Part shown: positions 41,800 to 50,650 of the stretch, piece by piece
Layout of the letters: every line of letters starts with the position of its first letter
Position numbering within the stretch: the first letter of the stretch is position 1
Assembly: GCA_000818945.1 (NCBI GenBank)
Contig: KN805469.1
Span: 1 to 64,000 of the forward strand
Length of the DNA stretch: 64,000 nt
Direction: 5' to 3'
Origin: Schizochytrium sp. CCTCC M209059
Taxonomy: Eukaryota > Sar > Bigyra > Thraustochytrida > Thraustochytriidae
The notes under the pieces: model-generated
Told to the model about the DNA's origin: nothing
Databases searched by the model: none
The model's input: only the letters and a program-made list of their open reading frames with translations
Program-made: the position numbers and the translations under genes

Positions 41800-42885
41800 A
41801 TGGGCGCTGAGACATCAAAGTCGCAGTCCCGAACTCGGGTCCTCGTTTCACGCACGTCCTACGCCAGCTCGACCTCTCGCGGCCCGCCTTCGCTCGACAC
41901 CGAAGGCGAGAACTTGGCCAAGAATGTGCAGAGCGGAATGGCCCCGGCGGTGATCAAGCTAGGAGCGAACGAGGTCAATTGCGGCGACGTGCTCAATGGT
42001 TCGATCGAAATCATGCCGGATGAAGAGAACCCATCTTCGAGCCTTGAGCTCATAAAGAGTATCGACGTCAGCCTTGTCCGCGTCGTCGTCTCCATCGTTT
42101 TGCTCGCACCTATCAGTGTAAGCGCTGCTGTGAAGATCGTGAGCCGCACAGCCACGCTCGACAAAAAGACCGTCGCTGCCAATGGCGGGTCGTTCACATT
42201 CCAAATCCCATCTGACGCAGTTCCCTCTGTGGCGCCTGATCCAAGTCGTCGCGCCCGCATTGAGGTAAAAACCATGATCTGCGCCACAGTGAACTTTAAA
42301 GACGGATCAAGCAAGCCGTGCCAGGATGAGATCATCCTTGTGAACACCGTGGCCCCGGGAAACATCACCCCTGTGGACCAGACCGACATCAAGAATTTTG
42401 GCAACTGGCGATCTTGCCTCATTGGAGATGGTGGCGGAAGTCTCAGCGTTCAAGTGAAACTTGAGCAAAACGCTTTTGCGGCGGGTGAGACGGCCAAGAT
42501 CGATGTGGACATCTCAAACAATTCCATGTATGGGATTCGCGGCCTCACTTGCTCACTCTGTGAAGTGCAGCATGTCAGTTCGGTCGGAACGATTATCAGT
42601 ATGGACCGGTCACAAGGTCCCACAAAGCATCACGAGTATTCAAAGGGTCATGGCGAATCTGTCACAGACTCGATCTCGATTCCAATCAATTTTGCGCGGC
42701 CTACCGTGACAACAAATCTTGGACGCAACACCTTTATTGAACATAACATCCGTGTTGTCGTGCATACTAATTATGCTCAAAAGCCAGACATGATTGTGAG
42801 CGTGCCCATCATCCTCTTCGGATCACCAAACGGGGTGCGATCCCGGGCTCTAGGCTTTTCAAGCTGGTTCTTTTCGTTCAAGTGA
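41800..42885 (+). CDS. Arrestin-domain-like protein with N-myristoylation motif
   Basis: A 361-residue protein with an arrestin-like beta-sandwich pattern. The N-terminal half has VNCGDVLNGSIEI and a LVRVVVSIVLL strand. The C-terminal half has QNAFAAGETAKIDVDISNNS, a Cys-rich strand, and IEHNIRVVVHTNYAQKPDM followed by SVPIILFG, the pattern of arrestin C domains. Alpha-arrestins act as adaptors linking membrane cargo to ubiquitin ligases or trafficking. The protein starts MGAETSKS: Gly2 with Ser6 and Lys7 fits an N-myristoylation site, which would target it to membranes. No PPxY motif is seen. No intron. Arrestin-fold call is moderate because it rests on strand patterns. Confidence 0.72.
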   Translation: MGAETSKSQSRTRVLVSRTSYASSTSRGPPSLDTEGENLAKNVQSGMAPAVIKLGANEVNCGDVLNGSIEIMPDEENPSSSLELIKSIDVSLVRVVVSIVLLAPISVSAAVKIVSRTATLDKKTVAANGGSFTFQIPSDAVPSVAPDPSRRARIEVKTMICATVNFKDGSSKPCQDEIILVNTVAPGNITPVDQTDIKNFGNWRSCLIGDGGGSLSVQVKLEQNAFAAGETAKIDVDISNNSMYGIRGLTCSLCEVQHVSSVGTIISMDRSQGPTKHHEYSKGHGESVTDSISIPINFARPTVTTNLGRNTFIEHNIRVVVHTNYAQKPDMIVSVPIILFGSPNGVRSRALGFSSWFFSFK

Positions 42886-43133
42886 GAAAGCAAATTGAAG
42901 AATATCTTTCTTGGCGCACGCATCCGCATCCAGAAACAGACGCCAAAGACATAATCTCTTCTTACCCCAAGTCCGTTTTTGCACAGACATTTTTAAAGCC
43001 ATTCTTTCCCGCACCATGACTCATAAAATTCGTTTTGGAGTGAAAAAGAAAAATCATTGTGAGTGTATCTCGAGAGTGATGTCCGGGGCCGTTCAGTGCA
43101 AGGTATTTCGCGAAAAGCACGCCGCTTCGATGA

Positions 43134-46100
43134 CTACTGCTGGGTATTCGTCTCGACAACCGCCAACGGAGGGCGGTCCTCGAGTGCGGGACCGCTTCCC
43201 TTGCCATTTGCCTTGCGTTGTTGTTGCTTCTTTTGCTGCGCATCGGCTGCAGCTAGCTTGGCGGCACGCACGATCTTGGCCGGATTAATGGTGATCGACT
43301 TTGTGGCGTCATGCGTCTTATAAATGCCCACCAAGCGGTCTGCGAGCTCGAACATGTTGTTGCGCAGCGAAATGACAATGAACTGCGCATTGCGAGTGCG
43401 CTCCTTGATGTAGTTACCAATAATGGAAACGTTCTTGAAGTCCAGAGCAGCGTCAATCTCATCCATGACGTACAGAGGGGTCGGTTTGTAGTGGTGAAGC
43501 GCAAAGACGAGCGCCAGCGAGCTGAGCGTCTTTTCACCGCCGCTCAGGTTTGCTGTAACCTTCCACGACTTCTTAGGGGGGCGTACGCTGAGTTCAAGAC
43601 CCTCGGAAAATGGGTCGCAGCTGTCCACGAGCTCCAGCTCGGCGTCTCCACCGAGGGTAATCATTTGGTACATTTCCTTGAGTTTGAGCGTAATCTGCGA
43701 GAACCCAGCCATGAACTCTGTAAGGCGCTTCTTGCGGAGCACCTCGCAAGCCTCACGCGCCCCATCGCGCTCCTTCGTGGCCGCATCGAGGTCATTTACG
43801 CGCGAGTTGTACTCGGTCTCGCGAGCCCGGTACTCCTGAATTGCGCTGAGATTCACTACCTTTTTCAGGTTCGCCACATCAGACATGAGTGCGTCGATTT
43901 CGACAGCCAAACGATCCATGTCAAGATCTGCCAGCTGCTCCGGGGACAGGATCTGCATGGTAAAGCTGGGCGAAGCCACTTCTGCTGTTGCTTCCTCGTC
44001 TTCGTCTTCGTCTTCTTCATCGCCATCATCCTTCTCGTCATCGGCGGCGGCGGTATTGTTCTGCTGTTCGCCTTCGAGGGTTTTATCATCGTCATGTTTG
44101 GACTTCTTTTGCACATTTTCGTCATCGCCTTCAGCTTCGCCCTCATCTTCATCCATGGCCTCGGCATCTGCGTCCTCGGTCGTCTGAGTCTGCGCCGGTG
44201 CGGGCGCAAGAGGCTCGCGTTCCTTGGCGATTGCGACAAAACGCTCTTGCAGGTCCTTGAAATCAGCCTCGAGCTTGTCGAGCGACGCCTGGCGGCGCGG
44301 GATATCATGATCGTCGTATTGAGAAAGCTGACCCCGCATCTCAACGCGCAGTTTCTCGACCTTGTTGTACTTGGTCTTGTGCTCGGCGAGCTTGGCCAAA
44401 AGCACATCGAGCTCTTCACGCTTGGCCTTCTCGTCCGTTTTGGTGGACTCAAAGGCTTGAAGTACGACCAAGGCCGAGTCCTCAACAGCCTTCGCTTCGG
44501 CTTTGAGCTCTGCGACACGAGTCGTGTTTGCTTCCTGCTCGGCCTTGGCGTCCTCAATAGCCTTGGCAGCCTTTTCTGCCTTGGCTTCAGAAGAGCTCAC
44601 TTCGTTCGTTGCCTTGGTGAGAGCCTTGCGGTTCGTTGCCAGAGCCTTTTCGATGTCGGCCAGTCGCTTGCGGAAAGATTTTTCCTTGGGACCACCGAGG
44701 TCGGAGATTTGCTGATGCAGCGCCGAGGTCTCTTCTTCGAGTGCGGCAAGCTTCTTGTGCGCCTTCTCGTAGGCTTTTTGCAGAGCGCCAGCCTCCTTTT
44801 GCAGCTTGGCAAGACGAGCAGCATCTTCAGCAGACAGTTCGCAACGAGGTTCGAGATCGGCAATGGTCTCGTGAAGCACTTGCTCTTGCTTGGCAAGCTC
44901 GTCGATCTCGAGGCGCATCTTGGGAATCATGCCTCCCAGTCTCGCCACGAGCTTTTCGAGCCGCACGCGTTCCGAAGAGAGCCGCGCCTTTTCCTTGCGC
45001 ACCTCCTTGAGCTCGTTCACGAGAGATTCCGTGTTACGCTCGAGTTCATCGACCTTATCCTGGGTTACGAGACCAATCTCATCGTCTTCGCCTTCCTCGG
45101 ACTCTTGCCCGCCGCGCTGCGCAGCCTTGGTCTCGTTGGCATCGCTTGCGAGCTTCATGGCGCCCCGCTTGGTCTTGCGACCGCCGCCCGACATGGTACC
45201 GGAAGTGTCAATAACCTGGCCTTGCAGTGTGACAACCCGCCACACGCACTTGTTCCCCTTGTACGCGATGCGCACGGCCTGGTCAAGATCTTTGGCTACG
45301 AGCGTGTCGCGCATGGCAAAGTAAAAGGCAGGTCGAAAACGATCGTCTCGCGTGCGTACGAGATCGAAGAGACGTGGCACGCCCTCGGGCGTCTCGATCT
45401 TGCGATCCATCTTGGCGCGCAAATGCTCGAGCTTTTCGAGAATTGCAAAGGTAGCGCGACCAAGGTTACGCTTGCGCAGGAACTCGACGCAGGCCTCGGC
45501 ACCGCGCGTGTGATCTGTGACGAGAAACTCGAGACCCCCGCACGCGGTTGAGACGGCAACATCGTACTTCGGGTCAATCGATCCCAAGTCTCCGAGGCGA
45601 CCGTGAAGGCCGGCGCGATGAATGGGGCTGCGCTTATCGGCCTTTGCCTCGGCCAGGCTGCCCAGGAGCACACCGCGGCCCGCCGACTGGGCGAGCTGGG
45701 CCTTGGCGCCCTCTGTCTTGGTCCGGGCCGCGCTGACCTTGCTCTCGAGGTCGGACTCTTTGCGCGATGCCTCTTCGAGACCAGCACGTGTCTCGTCAAG
45801 ATCGCGCTCTGCCTTTTTCAGATCAGCCTCGGCCTGCTTGATTTCCTGCGGCCTCGACGCCACGGCGGCTTGGAGTTCTTGGACCCTCTCGCGCGCTTGT
45901 TCGAGCTGCGCCTTGTTAGACCGCGTGCCTTCCTGTAGCAAATCGATCTCAGTGGTGGCCACGTCGAGCTTGGACTTGGCGGCAGCCACCTCCTCGCTAA
46001 GTGGAGCGAGGTTCTTTTGCTTCGCCTCGAGGTCGGCGCGCAAATTGCTCGTTTCGCCTTGCAGCGATTCGAAGAGAGCCTCGAGCTTGGCTTCCGTGGC

Positions 46101-47348
46101 TTTGCGTTCCTCGAGCAGGTCGGCGGCGGCCTTTTCGAGCTGCGGTACGGTCTCCTGCGCGGCCTTTTCGGCAGCGGCAATGTGCTTCTTGCGGGCCTTT
46201 TCGAGCTTTGTTACCGCGGCTTCGAGATCCTTGGTCTGTGCCTGGGCGTCCTTGAGGTTCTCGCGGAACATGATGTCCTTGCGCTCCATTTCGGCAAACT
46301 CCTTTTGGCTCTTCTTGAGAGCGGTGCTGAGCTCCTTGTGCTCGGCGCGCAAAGCAGCGACGGCCTCCTCAATCGCAGCGGACTCCGTGGTGGCCGCAGA
46401 AGCGGACTCCTCTTCCTCCTTGAGCCTGGCTGCGAGTTTTTCGCGCTTCTCCAAGAGTGTGGCCTGGGCCTCGCGTGCCTGCGCCAACTTGACCTGAATG
46501 AGAATGCCGCGCTTTTGCATGAGCTGGGCCTCTTTTTTGAGAAACTCCTCGGCCTCGTTCTTGGCGTCCTCCAGACTCTCCTTTTCCTTTTCAACAACCT
46601 TGACACGCCCAAGCTTCTCTGTGCGGGACTGCGTGAGCTCCTCGACGGACTTGGTCGCCTCTTCGATTGCCTCGAGGTACTTGTTGGATCCGATAATCTC
46701 CTCGAGGTATTCGAGAAGGCCTTCCTCGTGAGGAGACTGCGCCTTGGGCTTCATTAGGGAGATCTGTTCGACTTCGCCCTGAAGGATGAGGAAACGATTG
46801 TTGTGTAAATCAATTCCGCGTGTTTGCAAGAGTTCGGCGACTTCGGAAAAGGATTTCTTTTTGCCATCCACGTAGTAGTCGGACTTGTTGTTGCGGTCGG
46901 CAACGCGGCTAACCTCCAGCAGGGAGCCTGGCACGACATCAAAGCCTTCGTCGTCGTCCTCATCTCGGAACTCGCGGTCCTTGATGTTTTGGAAGCAAAC
47001 GGTTACTTTGGCGTACTCGCAGTCAGGGTGCTCTGTCGAGTTGTGGATGAGCTCTGAGACCTTGTTGAGCCGCAGTTTCTTTGCTCGCTTGCCAAAGACA
47101 AAAAGCATGGCGTCGATGACATTCGACTTGCCGCTGCCGTTAGGGCCCACGACAGCACTAAAGCACTTGTGGAACGGGCCGATCCGCTTCACGCCTGCGT
47201 AAGACTTGAAGTTCTCCAGGATCATCTCTCTGATCATGAGTCTTGAGCCCGGAAACGGGCTGTCGTGTACCTTGATGCCGCCCGTTTCGCCCACGTCTGC
47301 CTCGCCGCCGGCGGCTTGCTCGTGGGCATCGTCTTGGGTCGAGCCCAT
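43134..47348 (-). CDS. SMC4: Condensin subunit SMC4
   Basis: A 1404-residue SMC ATPase, partner of SMC2 in condensin, which compacts mitotic chromosomes by loop extrusion. Walker A GPNGSGKSN is at residues 68-76 after the typical ENFKSYAG start. Long coiled coils flank a hinge at about 570-680 (GRLGDLGSIDPKYDVAVSTA). The ABC signature LSGGEKTLSSLAL and Walker B YVMDEIDAALD lie near 1265-1300. The spacing IREMILENFKSYAGVKRIGPFHKC is SMC4-like (written here only to 20 residues: IREMILENFKSYAGVKRIGP). A very acidic insertion (about 1043-1130, DDEKDDGDEEDEDEDEE) sits in the C-terminal coiled coil and is unusual. Start ATG 47348; single exon. A long antisense frame is codon-bias artefact. Confidence 0.96.
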   Translation of the reverse strand: MGSTQDDAHEQAAGGEADVGETGGIKVHDSPFPGSRLMIREMILENFKSYAGVKRIGPFHKCFSAVVGPNGSGKSNVIDAMLFVFGKRAKKLRLNKVSELIHNSTEHPDCEYAKVTVCFQNIKDREFRDEDDDEGFDVVPGSLLEVSRVADRNNKSDYYVDGKKKSFSEVAELLQTRGIDLHNNRFLILQGEVEQISLMKPKAQSPHEEGLLEYLEEIIGSNKYLEAIEEATKSVEELTQSRTEKLGRVKVVEKEKESLEDAKNEAEEFLKKEAQLMQKRGILIQVKLAQAREAQATLLEKREKLAARLKEEEESASAATTESAAIEEAVAALRAEHKELSTALKKSQKEFAEMERKDIMFRENLKDAQAQTKDLEAAVTKLEKARKKHIAAAEKAAQETVPQLEKAAADLLEERKATEAKLEALFESLQGETSNLRADLEAKQKNLAPLSEEVAAAKSKLDVATTEIDLLQEGTRSNKAQLEQARERVQELQAAVASRPQEIKQAEADLKKAERDLDETRAGLEEASRKESDLESKVSAARTKTEGAKAQLAQSAGRGVLLGSLAEAKADKRSPIHRAGLHGRLGDLGSIDPKYDVAVSTACGGLEFLVTDHTRGAEACVEFLRKRNLGRATFAILEKLEHLRAKMDRKIETPEGVPRLFDLVRTRDDRFRPAFYFAMRDTLVAKDLDQAVRIAYKGNKCVWRVVTLQGQVIDTSGTMSGGGRKTKRGAMKLASDANETKAAQRGGQESEEGEDDEIGLVTQDKVDELERNTESLVNELKEVRKEKARLSSERVRLEKLVARLGGMIPKMRLEIDELAKQEQVLHETIADLEPRCELSAEDAARLAKLQKEAGALQKAYEKAHKKLAALEEETSALHQQISDLGGPKEKSFRKRLADIEKALATNRKALTKATNEVSSSEAKAEKAAKAIEDAKAEQEANTTRVAELKAEAKAVEDSALVVLQAFESTKTDEKAKREELDVLLAKLAEHKTKYNKVEKLRVEMRGQLSQYDDHDIPRRQASLDKLEADFKDLQERFVAIAKEREPLAPAPAQTQTTEDADAEAMDEDEGEAEGDDENVQKKSKHDDDKTLEGEQQNNTAAADDEKDDGDEEDEDEDEEATAEVASPSFTMQILSPEQLADLDMDRLAVEIDALMSDVANLKKVVNLSAIQEYRARETEYNSRVNDLDAATKERDGAREACEVLRKKRLTEFMAGFSQITLKLKEMYQMITLGGDAELELVDSCDPFSEGLELSVRPPKKSWKVTANLSGGEKTLSSLALVFALHHYKPTPLYVMDEIDAALDFKNVSIIGNYIKERTRNAQFIVISLRNNMFELADRLVGIYKTHDATKSITINPAKIVRAAKLAAADAQQKKQQQRKANGKGSGPALEDRPPLAVVETNTQQ

Positions 47349-48466
47349 CTTCGCGCGCTACTTGGCCTCGCCACGCAGCCCAAAGGTGCGGCCGAGGTGC
47401 GACCCGGCCTTTGCTGCACACGCTCTGCACACGATTTCCGGCAGCCAGCGAGCGACCTTTCCGCCGCGCGCGCGCGCGCGACACGCTCTGCAAGGAAGGA
47501 CCCGCGCGACCCTCGAGACCAAAGCGGTTTTACATCTTTCTTTCCTTCTCTGTTAATTAAGTAAGTCCCTCTTCCTTTGTTGCTATAGCAGGAACACGCT
47601 AACCGCCGCGGACATTGAGCCTGCGTCTCCTCCCGCGAGGCGCGAACTCGTCGCCGCTAGCGCTTTGTTTGCGTTGCGGATGCGAAAGGGAGCGGAGGCG
47701 ACGCGTGCGTGAGACTGGAGTCACCTGACGTCAAAATGTACGATGAAGACGGCGTCAAGAATGAATGCAGCGTGGTCGAAAGTAGCAGTGGGACAGACCA
47801 CGTGTGTCAAGCTTATAGGTCAGTTGCCGATGATACGCAACAACCTCTTTCTCGCAGATACAACTAAAAATTCGAAAAGCACGGCGACGAGAGACGATCG
47901 CGGCCAGCTTTGGTATCGAAAGAATATCCGTGGCGCCATTGCTTGTGCACGTAACCAGCTCTAAGAAATACCGACATTTCCTATTATTTACTTTAGTATA
48001 CCGTTGCTGCTGATCGATCGATACCACCAGGGACGCGAAGAACGAAGGTTTTAGCATGCCTATCGAGTCGAGTTGTCCGTCCCTACTACGATACGTCCTC
48101 TGGCATGTGTCTACACGGAGTCTCGCGCGCCATCCCCCATCCCAGTTGTCCACACGTCATTTGCTTTGACTGATAAGAACTCCGAATGCGAGAAAGGTGT
48201 GTGCCACCGCTCTCACGTCGGTTTCGTTTTGAAGGAGAACCTCGAGCGAGCACAGTGTAAATCGCCAAAAAGCCTCAAGGCTTCTTCGGCGAGCGCGCCT
48301 TTTCAAGCTCTTCTGCGCAGGCGTCGTTCTTCACAGGCACATTTTAAGGCTCACCAACGCGGTCGCTATTCGAGTCTTCTCTGCTTGCAAGGCGACTTGC
48401 GTGACAAGGCCGTCAGGTGAAGCTCTTTCTGGCGTCATCTACAGACAGTGCAGGGACGAAAAAGTA
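47349..48466. other. Divergent intergenic region
   Basis: About 1.1 kb between SMC4 (minus) and the ankyrin gene (plus). A TGACGTCA palindrome is at 47726-47733. A 43-codon ATG frame (47736-47867) exists but has no family signature. Confidence 0.4.
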
Positions 48467-49015
48467 ATGGTACACGCATTTCGGCCGCGAGAGATTTGGG
48501 ACGCAGCTGCCGACGGTGATATCAAGAGACTACAGCAACATATTCGGGCACGGACCGCCGTGTACAAACCGCGACGTGGAGGCATCGCGGGCGTGGATGA
48601 AGCCTGCCCGCTCTCTGGGTGGGCTCCACTGCACTTTGCAGCGGCCAATGGTCGACTTCAAGCGGCAAAGCTCTTGCTCGAGCACGGTGCCGACGTGTGG
48701 ATTAGAACGCGAACTTCGGGAGAAACACCGCTGCACTTGGCCGCCCGCAACGGGCATGTCCGATTGGTAAAGCTATTGCTAGCGTGTTGCGACCGTATCG
48801 AGGATCTTGTCAATGATTTTGAGGGAAATTCTGTTGTTCATGCAGCTTGTGTTTCAAACAAGCTTGCCGTAGTTCGTGTATTCTTTGACAGGTTTTCGGC
48901 AAAAGAGCTAGCTCAGCTTGTTGAGCCCGGGGAGTTCGCTGAAAGCATTGACGACTTTCTTGAGCAAACATTCGCGGCCGCTAATGTTGTTGGTCTTGCG
49001 GAATCCATTTTATAA
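48467..49015 (+). CDS. Ankyrin-repeat protein
   Basis: A 182-residue protein with about three ankyrin repeats: WDAAADGDIKRLQQHI, then GWAPLHFAAANGRLQAAKLL with LEHGAD, then GETPLHLAARNGHVRLVKLL; a fourth diverged unit follows (NSVVHAACVSNKLAVVRVFF). Ankyrin repeats mediate protein binding; no catalytic domain is present, so partner and role are unknown. ATG 48467 is chosen; the frame runs upstream only to a GTG at 48401. The 3' half of this gene (from 48771) is included in a tandem duplication, and a truncated copy lies 749 bases downstream. Confidence 0.78.
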   Translation: MVHAFRPREIWDAAADGDIKRLQQHIRARTAVYKPRRGGIAGVDEACPLSGWAPLHFAAANGRLQAAKLLLEHGADVWIRTRTSGETPLHLAARNGHVRLVKLLLACCDRIEDLVNDFEGNSVVHAACVSNKLAVVRVFFDRFSAKELAQLVEPGEFAESIDDFLEQTFAAANVVGLAESIL

Positions 49016-49509
49016 CTACACATCTTCACACAGTCATTCTGCAAAGTTAAGTCAGTCGAGAGGGAAAGCATCTCTTTTTCCCAATTTTCTGTTTTTGGCC
49101 GTATTCCTAATCCAAAATCCAATTATGATGAACATTGTCAAATGCAGTAAGCTACTCTCTTGCATGCAAGATCGATTTCCGGCTCGATTGTTCTTCCTTA
49201 ATTCTCGGCTCGATTCGTTGTCCCTAAGATCCGGCTCGATCGTTCATCCGTGCTCAATCGTAGTCCGTTCCTCGCCTCACTTCTTCTCCTCGCGTGATCC
49301 GATCCGATCTGATCCGCTCTGATCCGCTCTGATCTGATCCAATCCGATTCAATCAGCTCAGGTCAGATCAGCTCAGATCAGATCAGATCAGATCAGGTCA
49401 GATCAGATCAGGTCAGCTCAGCTCAGCTCAGCTCCGCCCATATCAAGTATCCCCTCGCCGCGCCGCAGCTCCGTCGTGCCCCGCATCGCCACTCGTCCGC
49501 GTCCGACAG
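48771..49509 (+). repeat. Tandem duplication, unit 1
   Basis: Unit 1 runs from inside the third ankyrin repeat (AGCTATTGCTAG) through the stop and 3' region, a GATC-pentamer satellite, and a GC-rich block ending GTCCGCGTCCGACAG. Unit 2 is nearly identical at an offset of 749 bases, rising to 764 after the satellite. Confidence 0.93.
49285..49436. repeat. GATC-type pentanucleotide satellite, copy 1
   Basis: Variants of a 5-base unit (GATCC, GATCA, GCTCT, GCTCA, GGTCA) in tandem. The equivalent block in unit 2 is longer and more homogeneous. Confidence 0.85.
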
Positions 49510-49519
49510 CAAAAGCAAA

Positions 49520-49764
49520 AGCTATTGCTAGTGTGTTGCGACCGTATCGAGGATCTTGTCAATGATTTTGAGGGAAATTCTGTTGTTCATGCAGCTTGTG
49601 TTTCAAACAAGCTTGCCGTAGTTCGTGTATTCTTTGACAGGTTTTCGGCAAAAGAGCTAGCTCAGCTTGTTGAGCCCGGGGAGTTCGCTGAAAGCATTGA
49701 CGACTTTCTTGAGCAAACATTCGCGGCCGCTAATGTTGTTGGTCTTGCGGAATCCATTTTATAA
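49520..49764 (+). pseudogene. Truncated copy of the ankyrin gene 3' end
   Basis: Encodes the last 79 or so residues of the ankyrin protein with one Ala-to-Val change (LLVCCDR). The first half and the ATG are absent. The frame is otherwise intact to the same stop, as expected of a recent duplication. Confidence 0.88.
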
Positions 49765-50044
49765 CTACACATCTTCACACAGTCATTCTGCAAAGTTAAG
49801 TCAGTCGAGAGGGAAAGCATCTCTTTTTCCCAATTTTCTGTTTTTGGCCGTATTCCTAATCCAAAATCCAATTATGATGAACATTGTCAAATGCAGTAAG
49901 CTACTCTCTTGCATGCAAGATCGATTTCCGGCTCGATTGTTCTTCCTTAATTCTCGGCTCGATTCGTTGTCCCTAAGATCCGGCTCGATCGTGCATCCGT
50001 GCCCAATCGTAGTCCGTTCCTCGCCTCACTTCTTCTCCTCGCGT

Positions 50045-50199
50045 GATCCGATCCGCTCTGATCCGCTCTGATCCTTTCTGATCTGATCCAATCCGATTCA
50101 ATCAGCTCAGATCAGATCAGCTCAGATCAGCTCAGCTCAGATCAGATCAGATCAGATCAGATCAGATCAGATCAGATCAGATCAGATCAGCTCAGCTCC
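50045..50199. repeat. GATC-type pentanucleotide satellite, copy 2
   Basis: The same 5-base repeat as at 49285-49436, here containing a pure run of GATCA units at about 50143-50188. Confidence 0.88.
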
Positions 50200-50437
50200 G
50201 CCCATATCAAGTATCCCCTCGCCGCGCCGCAGCTCCGTCGTGCCCCGCGTCGCCACTCGTCCGCGTCCGACAGACGGCCGTCGCCGCGACGTCTGTCAGG
50301 CCGGGCTGCGCCTGCATGGTCGCCGTGTCCGCACAGGCATCATCGCTTCCAAGAAGCCCAGAAAGCCTCGGCAAAGGCGACACATACCAAGAGTCCCGCC
50401 GGCCCAGGGGAACCGCAGAGCAAGGGAAGGAGCGAAA

Positions 50438-50530
50438 TCAAAGCGAAAGCGAAAGCGAAAGCAAAAGCAGAAGCGAAAGCAAAAGCAGAAGCGAAAGCAA
50501 AAGCAGAAGCGAAAGCAAAAGCAAAAGCAA
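50438..50530. repeat. (AAAGCG/AAAAGC)n hexamer repeat
   Basis: About 15 units of AAAGCG, AAAAGC or GAAGCG just upstream of the TPR gene, likely in its 5' leader. Confidence 0.85.
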
Positions 50531-50650
50531 AGCGGGAACGGCGGCGACGGACGAGCGCTCGCCCGTGCCTGGCGCCGAGCGTTGGCAGGCGCCGCGGCTG
50601 GCCCGGAGAGAGCGAGCGAGCGAGCACTGCAGGGCCACGGCCAGCAAGCC

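Larger units (their letters stand above)
49520..50273 (+). repeat. Tandem duplication, unit 2
   Basis: Near-identical copy of 48771-49509. Examples of differences: AGCGTG becomes AGTGTG at the left end, and GATCGTTCATCCGTGCTC becomes GATCGTGCATCCGTGCCC. The main length change is in the pentamer satellite. The junction between units carries CAAAAGC filler resembling the (AAAAGC)n repeat found at 50438-50530. Confidence 0.93.

Noticed and set aside
43311..45551. 746-codon plus-strand frame opposite SMC4
   Set aside because: Antisense shadow of a highly biased coiled-coil gene; Leu-rich translation without domain features.
47736..47867. 43-codon ATG frame with donor-like and acceptor-like sites
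   Set aside because: The implied intron would be about 41 bases, too short, and no family signature is visible.
49370..50190. GATC pentamer block considered as a CRISPR-like or origin repeat
   Set aside because: Units are 5 bp without spacers and duplicated with the flanking DNA; a simple satellite explains it.
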